DNA of 64,000 nt from Yoonia maritima (GCF_002933395.1 NZ_PKFN01000011.1:1-64000); one strand, 5' to 3'; shown: positions 9,022 through 17,970, counted from the stretch's first letter. A program made the numbers and translations. Notes: generated by a model not told the origin, from the sequence alone.

Positions 9022-9837
9022 CTAAGAAATTGTGATTTCTTCGCTAGAGGAAAAGAACATTGCTTGGCTTACGGCCGAACGAACTTGTTCTTCGGTATAG
9101 GGTTTACTGATCAAGAATGCGGGCTCTGGCCGTTCGCCAGTCAGCAAGCGTTCTGGGAAGGCGGTGATAAAGATCACAGGGATATCGCCTGCGTCTTTTA
9201 GGATGTCGTTGACGGCATCAATGCCAGACGACCCATCCGCGAGCTGAATATCCGACAGGATCAGGCTCGGGCGTTTTTCACCCGCCAGTTTCACCGCTTC
9301 GGTGCGTTTACGGGCAACACCTGTCACGTTGTGCCCCAATTCGGTGACGATCTGTTTGATGTGAAGCGCAATGATGGCCTCGTCTTCGATCACCAGAATA
9401 TCGCCAGAGACGGATTGTTCCATCTCGTCCAAGGCAACGCGCAGCAGATGATTAATTTCATCTTGATCGGTTTCCATGATTTCAGCGATTTCGGGAACGG
9501 AAAAACCTTCGATTGTGTGCAGCAGAAGTGCCTCGCGGGTATTCACGGTAAGGCGTGCCAAATGCGCAAGCGCTTTGCCGGACAGACCCGTTGAATCGTT
9601 TTGGACCGGTTCGCCTAGGCTTTGCCAAATACGGTGGAACGCCCCGAACAATGCAACCTTGTGGCTCGATGCTTCTTCAAAGATGCTGCGATCGGTCAAA
9701 AGTGCCTCGAGAGTCATAGCAGCATAGCGGTCGCCGCTTTTTTGTGACCCCGTCAATGCACGCGCATAGCGGCGCAGGAATGGCAAAAGTTCAGCTACAA
9801 CGAGTGACAATTGCTTTTGTGATGCATCGGATGACAT
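9022..9837 (-). CDS. phyR: General stress response regulator PhyR
   Basis: 271 residues with the diagnostic PhyR architecture. The N-terminal ~140 residues mimic an ECF sigma factor (sigma-2-like 15-75, sigma-4-like 88-140 with the FSVPEIAEIM helix). A C-terminal receiver domain (145-262) has acidic residues ED at 151-152, the phospho-acceptor Asp196 in LILSDIQLADG, and Lys in ISKPY. When phosphorylated, the sigma-like domain binds the anti-sigma factor NepR and frees EcfG. Divergent from nepR-ecfG across a palindromic double promoter, and probably autoregulated by EcfG. Confidence 0.95.
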   Translation of the reverse strand: MSSDASQKQLSLVVAELLPFLRRYARALTGSQKSGDRYAAMTLEALLTDRSIFEEASSHKVALFGAFHRIWQSLGEPVQNDSTGLSGKALAHLARLTVNTREALLLHTIEGFSVPEIAEIMETDQDEINHLLRVALDEMEQSVSGDILVIEDEAIIALHIKQIVTELGHNVTGVARKRTEAVKLAGEKRPSLILSDIQLADGSSGIDAVNDILKDAGDIPVIFITAFPERLLTGERPEPAFLISKPYTEEQVRSAVSQAMFFSSSEEITIS

Positions 9838-9863
9838 TTATTGTCCCTTTTTTCGATTTCTTT

Positions 9864-9895
9864 GGAACCAAACGCGGCCACGCGAGTTTGGTTCC
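9864..9895. promoter_or_regulatory. Overlapping divergent EcfG promoters in a palindrome
   Basis: Perfect 10-bp arms GGAACCAAAC (9864-9873) and GTTTGGTTCC (9886-9895). On the minus strand GGAAC-N16-CGTT is an exact EcfG consensus pointing at phyR, whose start is 27 bases beyond. On the plus strand GGAAC-N16-AGTT points at nepR-ecfG. One 32-bp element can therefore serve both transcripts, each -35 overlapping the other's -10. Confidence 0.85.
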
Positions 9896-9964
9896 ATGAG
9901 ATGTGATTTTTTATTCTAAGATGGTGAGGCGGTAAGTTGGCATGGGAAGACTAGAGGCAGATCG

Positions 9965-10120
9965 ATGAACAAAGACAAGAGAGAAAGTCGGGCGGATAAC
10001 CTGATCAAAGATAATCTTCGCCGAGCGTTTGACGATAAGGCGTCAGAGGAACTACCCACAGAGCTTATTGCGCTGCTGGCACAACTGAGGGATCAGGATG
10101 ACCAGAATGGTACAAAGTGA
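9965..10120 (+). CDS. nepR: Anti-sigma factor NepR
   Basis: A 51-residue protein, well under the length usually called automatically. Its core (NLIKDNLRRAFDDKASEELP then TELIALLAQLRDQ) matches the NepR pattern of two short helices with a conserved Leu-Arg...Tyr/Phe stretch and a proline before the second helix. NepR holds EcfG inactive until phosphorylated PhyR takes it away. It lies between phyR and ecfG, its usual place, and its last 23 bases overlap the start of ecfG, so sigma and anti-sigma are co-translated. The divergent EcfG-type promoter lies about 75 bases upstream. Confidence 0.9.
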   Translation: MNKDKRESRADNLIKDNLRRAFDDKASEELPTELIALLAQLRDQDDQNGTK

Positions 10121-10685
10121 TTTTGAGGGATCGATGGATCCCCGTGACGAACTAGTCACGCACATGGGGGTGCTGCGCGCCTTTGCATTAAGCTTGTGCC
10201 GCAATTCGGCAACCGCTGACGACCTTGTCCAGGACACGGTTATGAAGGCTTGGAAATCGATTGGGTCGTTTGAAAAGGGTACGAATATGCGTGCCTGGTT
10301 GTTTACGATATTGCGCAACACTTATTATACCAACCATCGCAAAACGCGTCGTGAAGTTATGGATTCTGACGGGCATTTTGCAGCGACAATGTCTGTTAAG
10401 CCAGAACACGACGGTGCGCTTGCGATGACTGACTTTCTTGTTGCGTTTAATCAGCTGCCAGATGAACAACGCGAGGCGATAACTTTGGTCGGTGCATCTG
10501 GGTTTGCTTATCAAGAGGCCGCAGAAATGTGTGGCGTTGCGACAGGTACGATGAAAAGTCGCGTAAATCGTGCGCGCCAAAAGTTGGTAGAGCTGCTTGA
10601 TCTATCTGACGAAGATTCAATGGAGCTGACCGATACCGGAACTATGGCTGTGCTGACTGCGCATCTTCCTGTTAGGCGCGCCTAA
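10098..10685 (+). CDS. ecfG: ECF sigma factor EcfG (general stress response)
   Basis: 195 residues with sigma region 2 (about 20-85, ADDLVQDTVMKAWKSIGSF and RAWLFTILRNTYY) and region 4 (about 115-170, LPDEQREAITLVGASGFAYQEAAEM then TMKSRVNRARQKL). This is the ECF15/EcfG group, which reads GGAAC-N16/17-CGTT promoters. The ATG at 10098 has GAGG 8 bases upstream and overlaps nepR by 23 bases; an ATG at 10107 is a less likely alternative. The phospholipase D-like gene starts 1 base after its stop. Confidence 0.94.
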   Translation: MTRMVQSDFEGSMDPRDELVTHMGVLRAFALSLCRNSATADDLVQDTVMKAWKSIGSFEKGTNMRAWLFTILRNTYYTNHRKTRREVMDSDGHFAATMSVKPEHDGALAMTDFLVAFNQLPDEQREAITLVGASGFAYQEAAEMCGVATGTMKSRVNRARQKLVELLDLSDEDSMELTDTGTMAVLTAHLPVRRA

Positions 10686-10686
10686 C

Positions 10687-12243
10687 GTGGTGGCCGATTA
10701 TGCGGGTGACGTAACCGTGCTTGTCACCGCCAAAGAAGCATACCCTGCGTTTGAGGCGCTGTTTCTTGCTGCGGAACGCAAGATCGAACTTGGGTTCCGC
10801 ATTTTTGACCCTACTACAAAACTACGGTCCACCGATGCACTACAGGTTGGGAAAGACTGGGCAGATTTAATTGTCGCAACGCTGAACCGTGGTGTCTCAA
10901 TCGAATTGCTGCTGTCTGATTTCGACCCCATCGTCGGGTATGATTTGCATCGGTCCGGATCAAAAAGCATCCGCATCTTACAAGGTCTAAACGATAAGAC
11001 CGAACCGGGTGCCGCAATGCTGATGGTGCGTCGCCAATTGCATCCGGCAGTCGGCGGGATCGTTCCACGTGTTTTATTTGCGCCAAAGACTCGCCAAAAA
11101 CTGCGTGAAATCGCAACGCAAATGAACGAAAGTTCAGACCCAGCCAGCGCTTTAAATGATGCGCCGGGTCTGGAACCTGTGCTTGATCTGATTGACGGCA
11201 AAGTATGCGTGCGACCTAAGGTGCTGCCATCGCTGAACCCGGTTACGTTGCACCATAAAATGGCAGTATTTGATGGTACGACAACCTATGTCGGTGGGCT
11301 TGATCTGAATGATCGACGCTATGACGATCAGAAACACGATCAACCCGCGCAAGACACATGGCATGATGTTCAACTGATCATTCGCGACGACGCAGTTGCG
11401 AGAGATGCGTCAGCATTTTTGCAAAGCTTGCCGGATGCGATTGCGGGCACATCTGAATTACCTCAAACGAATTCGATGTTCTTGCGGACCCTGTCGCGGA
11501 AATGGAAACACAATACCATCGCCTTGGCACCTGACAATGTCGCTGACGATTTGTTGCAGGAACATTTACGCCAAATTAAGGCTGCGAAACAGCTGATCTA
11601 TTTGGAAACTCAGTTCTTTCGTGACCGGCGTATTGCATCGGCTTTGGCACAGGCAGGACGTGATAACCCAGACCTAAAGCTGCTGTTGCTGCTACCTGCT
11701 GCCCCCGAAGATATTGCGTTTGAAGCGTCGCGAGGTGTTGATTCCCGTTTTGGTGAATACCTTCAGGCGCGCGCAATCCGCAAGGTTCGCCGGGCATTTG
11801 GTTATCGGTTTTTGGCCGTGAGTCCCGTTCAACCTCGACGCCCGACGCACAGCGACCACGATGTGGATAGGGCTACATTGTCAGGTGCGCCAATCATTTA
11901 CGTGCACGCAAAAGTGTCTGTTTTCGACGATACATCCGCGATCGTATCATCGGCAAATTTGAACGGGCGCAGCATGAAATGGGATGCTGAGGCCGGCGTG
12001 GTTTTAACGCGCAAGCCTGACATCGAAGCGGTACGGCACAAAGTTTTGGGCCACTGGTTACACGATACCGCTGGACCTGAATTTTACGATATTGGCTCTG
12101 CGTTTGAACATTGGAAGAACCTCGCGATGGACAATGCGACGCAATCGCCGGAAACGCGCAAAGGTTTTATTGTACCTTACGCCTTAGCCCCGGCAAAGGC
12201 ACATGGGCTCGTCGTACCGGGCGCGCCAGAGGAGCTTGTCTGA
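10687..12243 (+). CDS. Phospholipase D-like protein with two HKD motifs
   Basis: 518 residues, GTG start one base after ecfG. Both catalytic motifs are intact: HHKMAVFD (His189, Lys191, Asp196) followed by GGLDLNDRR, and HAKVSVFD (His407, Lys409, Asp414) followed by SSANLNGRS. Two HKD motifs in one chain form one active site that cleaves or transfers phosphodiester bonds through a phospho-histidine. No signal peptide or membrane helix is visible, so action at the cytoplasmic face of the membrane is likely. Substrate could be a phospholipid (phospholipase D or cardiolipin synthase type). Co-transcription with ecfG suggests membrane remodelling under stress. Confidence 0.85.
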   Translation: MVADYAGDVTVLVTAKEAYPAFEALFLAAERKIELGFRIFDPTTKLRSTDALQVGKDWADLIVATLNRGVSIELLLSDFDPIVGYDLHRSGSKSIRILQGLNDKTEPGAAMLMVRRQLHPAVGGIVPRVLFAPKTRQKLREIATQMNESSDPASALNDAPGLEPVLDLIDGKVCVRPKVLPSLNPVTLHHKMAVFDGTTTYVGGLDLNDRRYDDQKHDQPAQDTWHDVQLIIRDDAVARDASAFLQSLPDAIAGTSELPQTNSMFLRTLSRKWKHNTIALAPDNVADDLLQEHLRQIKAAKQLIYLETQFFRDRRIASALAQAGRDNPDLKLLLLLPAAPEDIAFEASRGVDSRFGEYLQARAIRKVRRAFGYRFLAVSPVQPRRPTHSDHDVDRATLSGAPIIYVHAKVSVFDDTSAIVSSANLNGRSMKWDAEAGVVLTRKPDIEAVRHKVLGHWLHDTAGPEFYDIGSAFEHWKNLAMDNATQSPETRKGFIVPYALAPAKAHGLVVPGAPEELV

Positions 12244-12273
12244 TGCGAGGAGGCGGGAGATGTAACCCCAAAT

Positions 12274-12298
12274 GGAACTTAGCTTTACTATACCCGGT
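12274..12298 (+). promoter_or_regulatory. Possible EcfG-type promoter for the sensor kinase
   Basis: GGAAC (12274-12278), 16 bases, CGGT (12295-12298) in the 103-base gap before the histidine kinase. Two of four -10 bases depart from CGTT in position, so this is a weaker match than the others. Confidence 0.4.
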
Positions 12299-12346
12299 AT
12301 TAGAATATGAGTAATGTTGTTTTGAAACGAGCAGGTAAATAGTCGG

Positions 12347-14071
12347 ATGTTCAATATATTACAGGTCGCTAAGGCTGCTTTTGACAAGCTGGGTATTCGG
12401 TTCGCCGTCGTGCTTGCGGTGGCTCTTTTGCCTCTGACAATCGTGTCTGTGCTGCGCTCACAAAGTGTCATTAGCGAAGCTCGCTCTCAGTCCGAGGCGG
12501 CGCTGGACGGCGAGACGCTTCGTGTGGTTTCGCGTGAACTTGCTTTGATTGAAGAAGCAAAGGGCGCTGCCATCGCATTGGCGGAGGTTATACCGCAGCT
12601 TATGGCCAACCCCGAAAGCTGCTCGAAATCGATGAAACGTATCGTTGACGCACAGCCTTTTTCATTTGCAGGCTACTATGATCTGACCGGTTACATTGCC
12701 TGTTCAAACGCTGACGCACCATTTAGCATTGGCTTGACCGAAGACCTTAAAGCGCAAATTGCTGATCCGCGTACGACGGTGTTGGTTAATAGGGATGCGC
12801 CGGTTTCGGGGACTTCAGTTCTATATGCGACCTCTCCGATGTATAGTGAAGACACTGAAGAGTTGACGGGGTTTGCTGCGGTATCTGTGCCGCACCGCGC
12901 ACTTGCACCAGCATCAGAGAAATTTACTGACAACGTCGCATTTTTAACCCTGAACTGGGACGGGCAAATCCTGACGTCTACTGTACCCTTGGATAGCGCC
13001 GATCAGGTGCTTCCTGTCGAGGGGGAAATTATTGATTACCTAGGTCGGTTAGATCCGTTCACCCGCAAAGACCGCGCGGGCGTATTGCGGACCTATTCTG
13101 TTGTGCCAATCTTAAACGGTCAGGTCTACGCGCTAGGCACTTGGCCAGAGGCAAGCATCAGCGAAAACAATTTCTACATGAGCAGCCCGGGCATGTTCCC
13201 CGCACTTATGTGGTTGGCTAGTTTAGCCGTTGCATGGTTTGCGTCGTCATTGCTTGTTACAGGCCATGTGTTGCGGCTGCGCAATGCGATGCGCAGCTTT
13301 ACTCAAGATCGCAGTCCCACGGATCTAGCCAGCTTTCGCCATGCGCCGCAAGAATTGCGCGAGGTCGCGCAAGCACATGCTGATATGACGGATCAGTTGA
13401 TGCGTGACGAAGCATTACTGGAAGACACTGTGAGACAAAAAGAGGTCTTGTTGCGCGAAGTCCATCACCGCGTGAAGAACAACCTTCAGCTTATTGCGTC
13501 GATCATGAATATGCAGATGCGCGGATCAAAATCGCCGGAAGTGCATCAGTTGATGCGTGGACTACATGATCGCGTTATTAGCCTCGCGACGATCCATCGT
13601 GGTCTATACCAAACCACGGGTCTGGCTGACGTGCGGGTCGATGAATTACTTGCTGAAATTGTGCAACAAGTTGTGCGTATCGGCGCAACCGATCACAAAG
13701 CCATTGATGTGAAGACCGAACTGAACGAGTTGCACCTAAACCCAGATCAAGCTGTTCCGCTTTCACTGATGGTCACTGAGGCGTTGACCAACGCGCTTAA
13801 GTATATCGGCGCAAAGGAAGGTCAGAAGCCTAAGCTGACAGTCGAATTAAGGTCGCTTGATGATGACATGGCAGAAATACTGGTGAGGAATACTTTGCCA
13901 TCTGTTGTAACACCATCAGAAGAAATTGAGTCGACAGGGCTAGGCAGTCAGTTGTTAGAGGCGTTTTGCCAGCAGCTTTATGGTGAAATGGAGAAAACTG
14001 ATGATGGTGAATGGTTCACCGTCAAGGTTGGTTTTCCTGTCGAAGAATTAACACCCAAGCCCGGGGAATAG
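12347..14071 (+). CDS. Membrane sensor histidine kinase, HisKA_2 type (PhyK-like)
   Basis: 574 residues: membrane helix ~18-36, an extracytoplasmic sensing region ~40-280, helix ~286-306, a HAMP-like linker, then HisKA_2 with EVHHRVKNNLQLIASI (phospho-acceptor His373 or His374) and a C-terminal HATPase (EALTNALKYIGA as N-box, STGLGSQLLEAF as G-box). HisKA_2/HWE kinases near phyR are the usual input to PhyR in alphaproteobacteria, so this is the likely PhyR kinase. The periplasmic region carries a double-Cys pair (Cys92, Cys119) that might sense oxidation; this is a guess. A bidirectional terminator follows directly. Confidence 0.88.
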   Translation: MFNILQVAKAAFDKLGIRFAVVLAVALLPLTIVSVLRSQSVISEARSQSEAALDGETLRVVSRELALIEEAKGAAIALAEVIPQLMANPESCSKSMKRIVDAQPFSFAGYYDLTGYIACSNADAPFSIGLTEDLKAQIADPRTTVLVNRDAPVSGTSVLYATSPMYSEDTEELTGFAAVSVPHRALAPASEKFTDNVAFLTLNWDGQILTSTVPLDSADQVLPVEGEIIDYLGRLDPFTRKDRAGVLRTYSVVPILNGQVYALGTWPEASISENNFYMSSPGMFPALMWLASLAVAWFASSLLVTGHVLRLRNAMRSFTQDRSPTDLASFRHAPQELREVAQAHADMTDQLMRDEALLEDTVRQKEVLLREVHHRVKNNLQLIASIMNMQMRGSKSPEVHQLMRGLHDRVISLATIHRGLYQTTGLADVRVDELLAEIVQQVVRIGATDHKAIDVKTELNELHLNPDQAVPLSLMVTEALTNALKYIGAKEGQKPKLTVELRSLDDDMAEILVRNTLPSVVTPSEEIESTGLGSQLLEAFCQQLYGEMEKTDDGEWFTVKVGFPVEELTPKPGE

Positions 14072-14072
14072 A

Positions 14073-14105
14073 AAAAGGGCGGCACGCTGAACGTGCCGCC
14101 CTTTT
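14073..14105. terminator. Bidirectional terminator between sensor kinase and DUF1328 gene
   Basis: Perfect 14-bp stem AAAAGGGCGGCACG (14073-14086) with CGTGCCGCCCTTTT (14092-14105) and a 5-nt loop. A-run on one side and T-run on the other let it end transcripts from both convergent genes. Confidence 0.92.
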
Positions 14106-14128
14106 GAATGTCTTCTATAGCGCATTTC

Positions 14129-14302
14129 TTAGACTGGCGGACGACCACGTACCGCGCGGGCAATCATTGTCACTACGAACAGTACCAAGAAAACCAGGAA
14201 TAGGATTTTTGCGATACCAGCAGATGCGCCAGCAATACCACCAAAACCAAGTGCAGCTGCGATCAGCGCAACAACAAGAAAAGTAAGTGCCCAAGTTAGC
14301 AT
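14129..14302 (-). CDS. DUF1328 (YtjA-like) small membrane protein
   Basis: 57 residues: [20 protein letters not shown] at the start, a [15 protein letters not shown] centre and RAVRGRPPV at the end. Two closely spaced membrane helices and the Gly-rich turn are the DUF1328/YtjA pattern. AAGGAG lies about 8 bases before the ATG. An EcfG-type promoter sits about 45 bases upstream, so it likely belongs to the general stress regulon. It ends in the shared terminator with the sensor kinase. Function unknown; a longer open frame on the same strand is out of phase with this gene and not real. Confidence 0.9.
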   Translation of the reverse strand: MLTWALTFLVVALIAAALGFGGIAGASAGIAKILFLVFLVLFVVTMIARAVRGRPPV

Positions 14303-14347
14303 TGTCTTTCTCCTTCAAGAAAATTTCGTTTGTCTTTGTGATAGAAT

Positions 14348-14372
14348 AACCGCCAAAGGTGAATTTGGTTCC
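14348..14372 (-). promoter_or_regulatory. EcfG-type promoter for the DUF1328 gene
   Basis: On the minus strand GGAAC (14372-14368), 16 bases, GGTT (14351-14348); a C precedes GGTT. It lies 45 bases upstream of the DUF1328 start and uses the same GGAACCAAA extended -35 as the phyR promoter. Confidence 0.65.
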
Positions 14373-14793
14373 AAACAAAGCACACGGAAGGATGACAGAA
14401 CTTCGCGGAGGGTTGCGTTCACAAGACGAAAAGTTGCAAGGTTTGGCTGCGCGTTGGTCACAATTCGAATATATTTAGTATGTGTTGGTATACGGCGATG
14501 CCCTTGATGTGTTGACTTGGCAATGGTGCACATTCTAGCCTTGTACATGTTAATCCGCGCGTACTGATAACTGAAAATAAGTGCGTCACGGCATAACAGA
14601 CGTGCATATTGGGCGACATTTGGATCCGTAGTCGTCGTGCAAATTTACGGACCTATAGCCTGACATTGTTAATTATTCATAGGTTAGTCGTGCCGATTTT
14701 TACTTTTCATAATCTGATCAATGCGTGCCGGTTTTCGGCACCTTTTCCGCTGTTTGATACGCTAGGAACCTTTTCGCATGGTGCAAAAATATC
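14373..14793. other. Intergenic region before the large secreted protein
   Basis: About 420 bases, A+T-rich in the second half (TTGTTAATTATTCATAGG near 14670). I see no gene with supporting features, no terminator and no clear repeat; the small plus-strand frame at 14609 has neither ribosome binding site nor family resemblance. It presumably carries the promoter of the following gene. Confidence 0.4.
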
Positions 14794-17700
14794 TTGTTCG
14801 CAGATTTTTACGGTGCTTGCGTGATTTCCAAAGTAACTTATTTTTTTCGTTTCATACTGTCGGCCATTTTTTTTGTATTCTTATCTGGCGTGCAGGCGTT
14901 TGCGCAGGAACGATGTGGGGCCGCTTGCGTATTTGCTGGCCCGCGCTTGGCCAGTGTACAGTCTAGTGAATCTGAGCTTTTAAACCCTGTGCTTTCGGGG
15001 TTGTTGGGAACTCATGTCAGCATCAGCGTGCTTGATTGGAATGCGATTGCGAGCGCAGAGCTTGATCTGCTGGGGGTGTTGGGGGAAAGTGGGCAAGATA
15101 TTATCGTGTCAGACCCCAGCCAGGTCGCGAATATTGACCTAACATTACTTGAGTTGATTGAGGCATCGGCTGTTGTTGCAGAAGCGGACGGAGACACCGC
15201 TCTGGTCAGCGCCCTGAATGCACTAAGCATCCCTATCGCTGAGCTGAACCAGACGATTAATTTGGCTGACCTTATTTCTATAAACCTTCCCAGAGGAGCG
15301 TTGGCAGAGCTGGAGTTGAACGCTCTCGACCTCATCGGTGGTGCGATCCAGCTTTACAATTATGAAAATGTCGTCACGACAACACAACCAGTCGCTTTGG
15401 ATAGTACATTTTTACAGCTATTTGGGATTGGAGGGGCAGAGATATTATTGCAGGTTATCGAGCCGCCTCATTTCGAATGCGGCGGGGCTGGTACCACCTT
15501 TCATACCTCGACAATCCGCGCGAAGCTCTCGGTAGATTTGGCTGATATTTCGCTTGATACGGGCGTTTTGGAAACGGCGCTTGGCCCTGTGGTTGGCGGA
15601 TTGGTAGCGGTTGATATCGTTTTGGCTGATATAGACCTGTATTTCGAATTTGGCCGGGTTGACGGTGAAGTCGTATCTGCAGATCCAGTGACCAAAACAG
15701 CCAGTGTCGTCCTCGCCCCTAGCGCGATTGATCTCTATCTGGGGGGGATTGACGATGCTATTTTCTTTAACCGTGAGCAGCCGATCCAGCAATCGGACGT
15801 CGATTATGCAACGCTTGGCGCGCTTGAAATTTCTTTATTTGGGGGGCTAATTCAACAAAGTGCAGCGATTGACATAAAATCGTTTGCACAAAGCGCGCCC
15901 AGCACCGGCGAAACCTTGTTCTTTTCTCCGCCTTACCCTCAACGGCAGGCTATCGGTGACGGTGTTTCTTCCTTCAGTAATTTGGTCGGAACCTTGGCTC
16001 AAAGCTTGGATATTGAAGTGCGCGGTTCGCTCGGTGGCTTGATTGATCCAGTGGTCGACTTGATCATTGAACCGCTCTTGAAAGACATTGTTGGTGACCT
16101 TCTTGTGAACGTCATCTCGCCAGTCTTAGATATTTCGGTTGATCCGCTGTTGGCCTTTTTGGGCATTGGTATCGGTGAGGGCGAAGTCGCAGTTTTGGGC
16201 GTTACATCACAATGTTTGGACTTTAGCGATTGTCCAGTATCTGGCCCTGCGCCGGATGGTTTTTCTATCGCAAACTATGGTGCTCCTTCCCACGTGATTT
16301 ACGAAACAATGTTTATGGGACTGACCGCTCCTGATGAAGAAACAGGTTCGCTTGCGAATAGTACTGCGACAGGTGACGACGATGACGGTCTTGATGACGA
16401 AGACGGCGTTTCAGTGCCTCCGTTGATCCCGGGACAGACGCAGATCATAGAAATCAGCGTTACAGAAACAAGTGGAGAAAGTGGTTACCTCCAAGGCTGG
16501 ATTGATTGGAACGGCGATGGCAGCTTTTCGGAAACAGAACAGGTTGCAAAAGATGTAACGCTCGCTGGCGGTGGGGTCATATCGCTTTCCGTTATTGTCC
16601 CGACCAATGCTCGTCTGGGTCAGAGTTTTGCGCGGTTTCGTTGGTCCACCGAAGCGGGGCTGAGCGCATCAGGTGCTGCACCAGATGGTGAGGTCGAAGA
16701 TATGAGCGTCGTTGTCGCGAATCCGCCGGCACCTTTAGTAGCGGGCAAGATGCATGCGGATACCGGGTCGGGAAGTGGAATTGCACATGATGCAATCATG
16801 AATGGCAACGAGGTTGTACTGGACGGTATTGTGATCCGGGTCGAAACTCTCGCGGGGGAAATTCTTGCTGAGACGATGTCGAACACATCAGGGGATTGGT
16901 CACTAACCTTACCGGCCGGAACCAATGAAAGCGTCGTAGTACTGACTGTCCCCCCTGTTGGGTGGTTAACTATTTCTGAAACCACAGTCGGTCCGTCAGA
17001 GCTTGTTGTATCCGATAATTCAGACGGTCAGATCGTGCTGAATATCAGTCCGACAAGTGCGATTTCCGATCTGTCATTGGGCCTTGTGCCTATGCCTCGA
17101 CTTTTTAATGATGTTCAAACATTTGTCCAAGCAGGACAAGTTGCGACACTTAGGCATCAGTATGTCGCGGGAAGTCCTGGAACGGTCAGTTTGGGATTGG
17201 CTGACGTGAATGATCGGTCAGCGGGCAGCGTCAGTGTCGCCTTGTATTTGGATAACGATTGCGACGGGACCCCAGACATCGTGGTTACTGGGGGTATCTC
17301 TATGGAAGCAGAAGACCGTCTATGTCTTGTGTCGCGTGTTGCGACAAGCTCGGCTGCGGCGAATGGCGTAAATATCACCTATCGACTAACCGCTGAGACA
17401 TTGCTGAAAGACACCAACCGTCAAATTCTACTAGAAAACTTTGACAGGATAATTATCGGGCGCGATGGTGGTGGTCTGATCGTGGAAAAGTCGGTAGAGA
17501 ACCTGTCACGCATGAGCGGGGAAACCAGTTTTAATACTGGCGGTCCCGGTGATGTTCTTTTGTATCGTCTCAAGGTGGAAAATTTAGGCTTCGCCACCTT
17601 GCAAGACGTGAAAGTCTATGACCAGACACCGCCCTATACCAACCTAGATGGAGAGATCACACAGTCGATTCAGCTGGGAAACGGAACGGAATGCACTTTA

Positions 17701-17817
17701 AACTGGCCAGAGACTGTCACCGTCGGCTACGTCGGTGACCTTCGGTGGGAATGCAACGGCGCGATGGAACCCGGTACATCGACCACGCTAAAGTTCACCG
17801 TGCGTATTCAGAATTAG
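14794..17817 (+). CDS. Large secreted GEVED/DUF11-type protein, unknown function
   Basis: 1007 residues from a TTG at 14794; a GTG at 14821 would give a better-proportioned signal peptide and is a real alternative. A hydrophobic signal (about 14-35, ending QAFAQE) is followed by ~450 residues rich in Leu/Ile/Asp with recurring LLG and DLxL patterns that I cannot assign. Next comes an acidic DDDDGLDDEDG linker and a GEVED domain (~510-640, with GWIDWNGDGSF and APDGEVEDMSV). Then a SdrD-B-like Ca-binding beta domain (~650-740) and a terminal DUF11-like domain (~905-1005, KSVENLSR...YRLKVENLG...VKVYDQTP). No membrane anchor or sortase motif is seen. It is probably exported and extracellular; isolated from its neighbours by long gaps. 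Confidence 0.72.
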   Translation: MFADFYGACVISKVTYFFRFILSAIFFVFLSGVQAFAQERCGAACVFAGPRLASVQSSESELLNPVLSGLLGTHVSISVLDWNAIASAELDLLGVLGESGQDIIVSDPSQVANIDLTLLELIEASAVVAEADGDTALVSALNALSIPIAELNQTINLADLISINLPRGALAELELNALDLIGGAIQLYNYENVVTTTQPVALDSTFLQLFGIGGAEILLQVIEPPHFECGGAGTTFHTSTIRAKLSVDLADISLDTGVLETALGPVVGGLVAVDIVLADIDLYFEFGRVDGEVVSADPVTKTASVVLAPSAIDLYLGGIDDAIFFNREQPIQQSDVDYATLGALEISLFGGLIQQSAAIDIKSFAQSAPSTGETLFFSPPYPQRQAIGDGVSSFSNLVGTLAQSLDIEVRGSLGGLIDPVVDLIIEPLLKDIVGDLLVNVISPVLDISVDPLLAFLGIGIGEGEVAVLGVTSQCLDFSDCPVSGPAPDGFSIANYGAPSHVIYETMFMGLTAPDEETGSLANSTATGDDDDGLDDEDGVSVPPLIPGQTQIIEISVTETSGESGYLQGWIDWNGDGSFSETEQVAKDVTLAGGGVISLSVIVPTNARLGQSFARFRWSTEAGLSASGAAPDGEVEDMSVVVANPPAPLVAGKMHADTGSGSGIAHDAIMNGNEVVLDGIVIRVETLAGEILAETMSNTSGDWSLTLPAGTNESVVVLTVPPVGWLTISETTVGPSELVVSDNSDGQIVLNISPTSAISDLSLGLVPMPRLFNDVQTFVQAGQVATLRHQYVAGSPGTVSLGLADVNDRSAGSVSVALYLDNDCDGTPDIVVTGGISMEAEDRLCLVSRVATSSAAANGVNITYRLTAETLLKDTNRQILLENFDRIIIGRDGGGLIVEKSVENLSRMSGETSFNTGGPGDVLLYRLKVENLGFATLQDVKVYDQTPPYTNLDGEITQSIQLGNGTECTLNWPETVTVGYVGDLRWECNGAMEPGTSTTLKFTVRIQN

Positions 17818-17970
17818 ACCGTGCTTTGTATCTTCAAATTGTGCGACTTCCTATCAGTAATACGTTCCGATGACGGGGCAACTGATTGCGGCAGGGGGTG
17901 ACCAAGTGTTGTGTCTACTTAGGACAAAACACTGCTGCAACACTTGCCGCTAAGCTTCCAGCTGCATCAA

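Noticed and set aside
14115..14378. An 87-codon minus-strand frame rich in Cys and Trp
   Set aside because: It is out of phase with the DUF1328 gene, which has a ribosome site, two helices and family sequence at 14129-14302. I also considered a frameshift in DUF1328 but on rechecking the homopolymer the frame is intact.
17911..17951. CAAGTGTTG / CAACACTTG inverted repeat between the secreted protein and ADH genes
   Set aside because: The arms are 9 bp with a long spacer and no T-run; too weak to call a terminator or operator.
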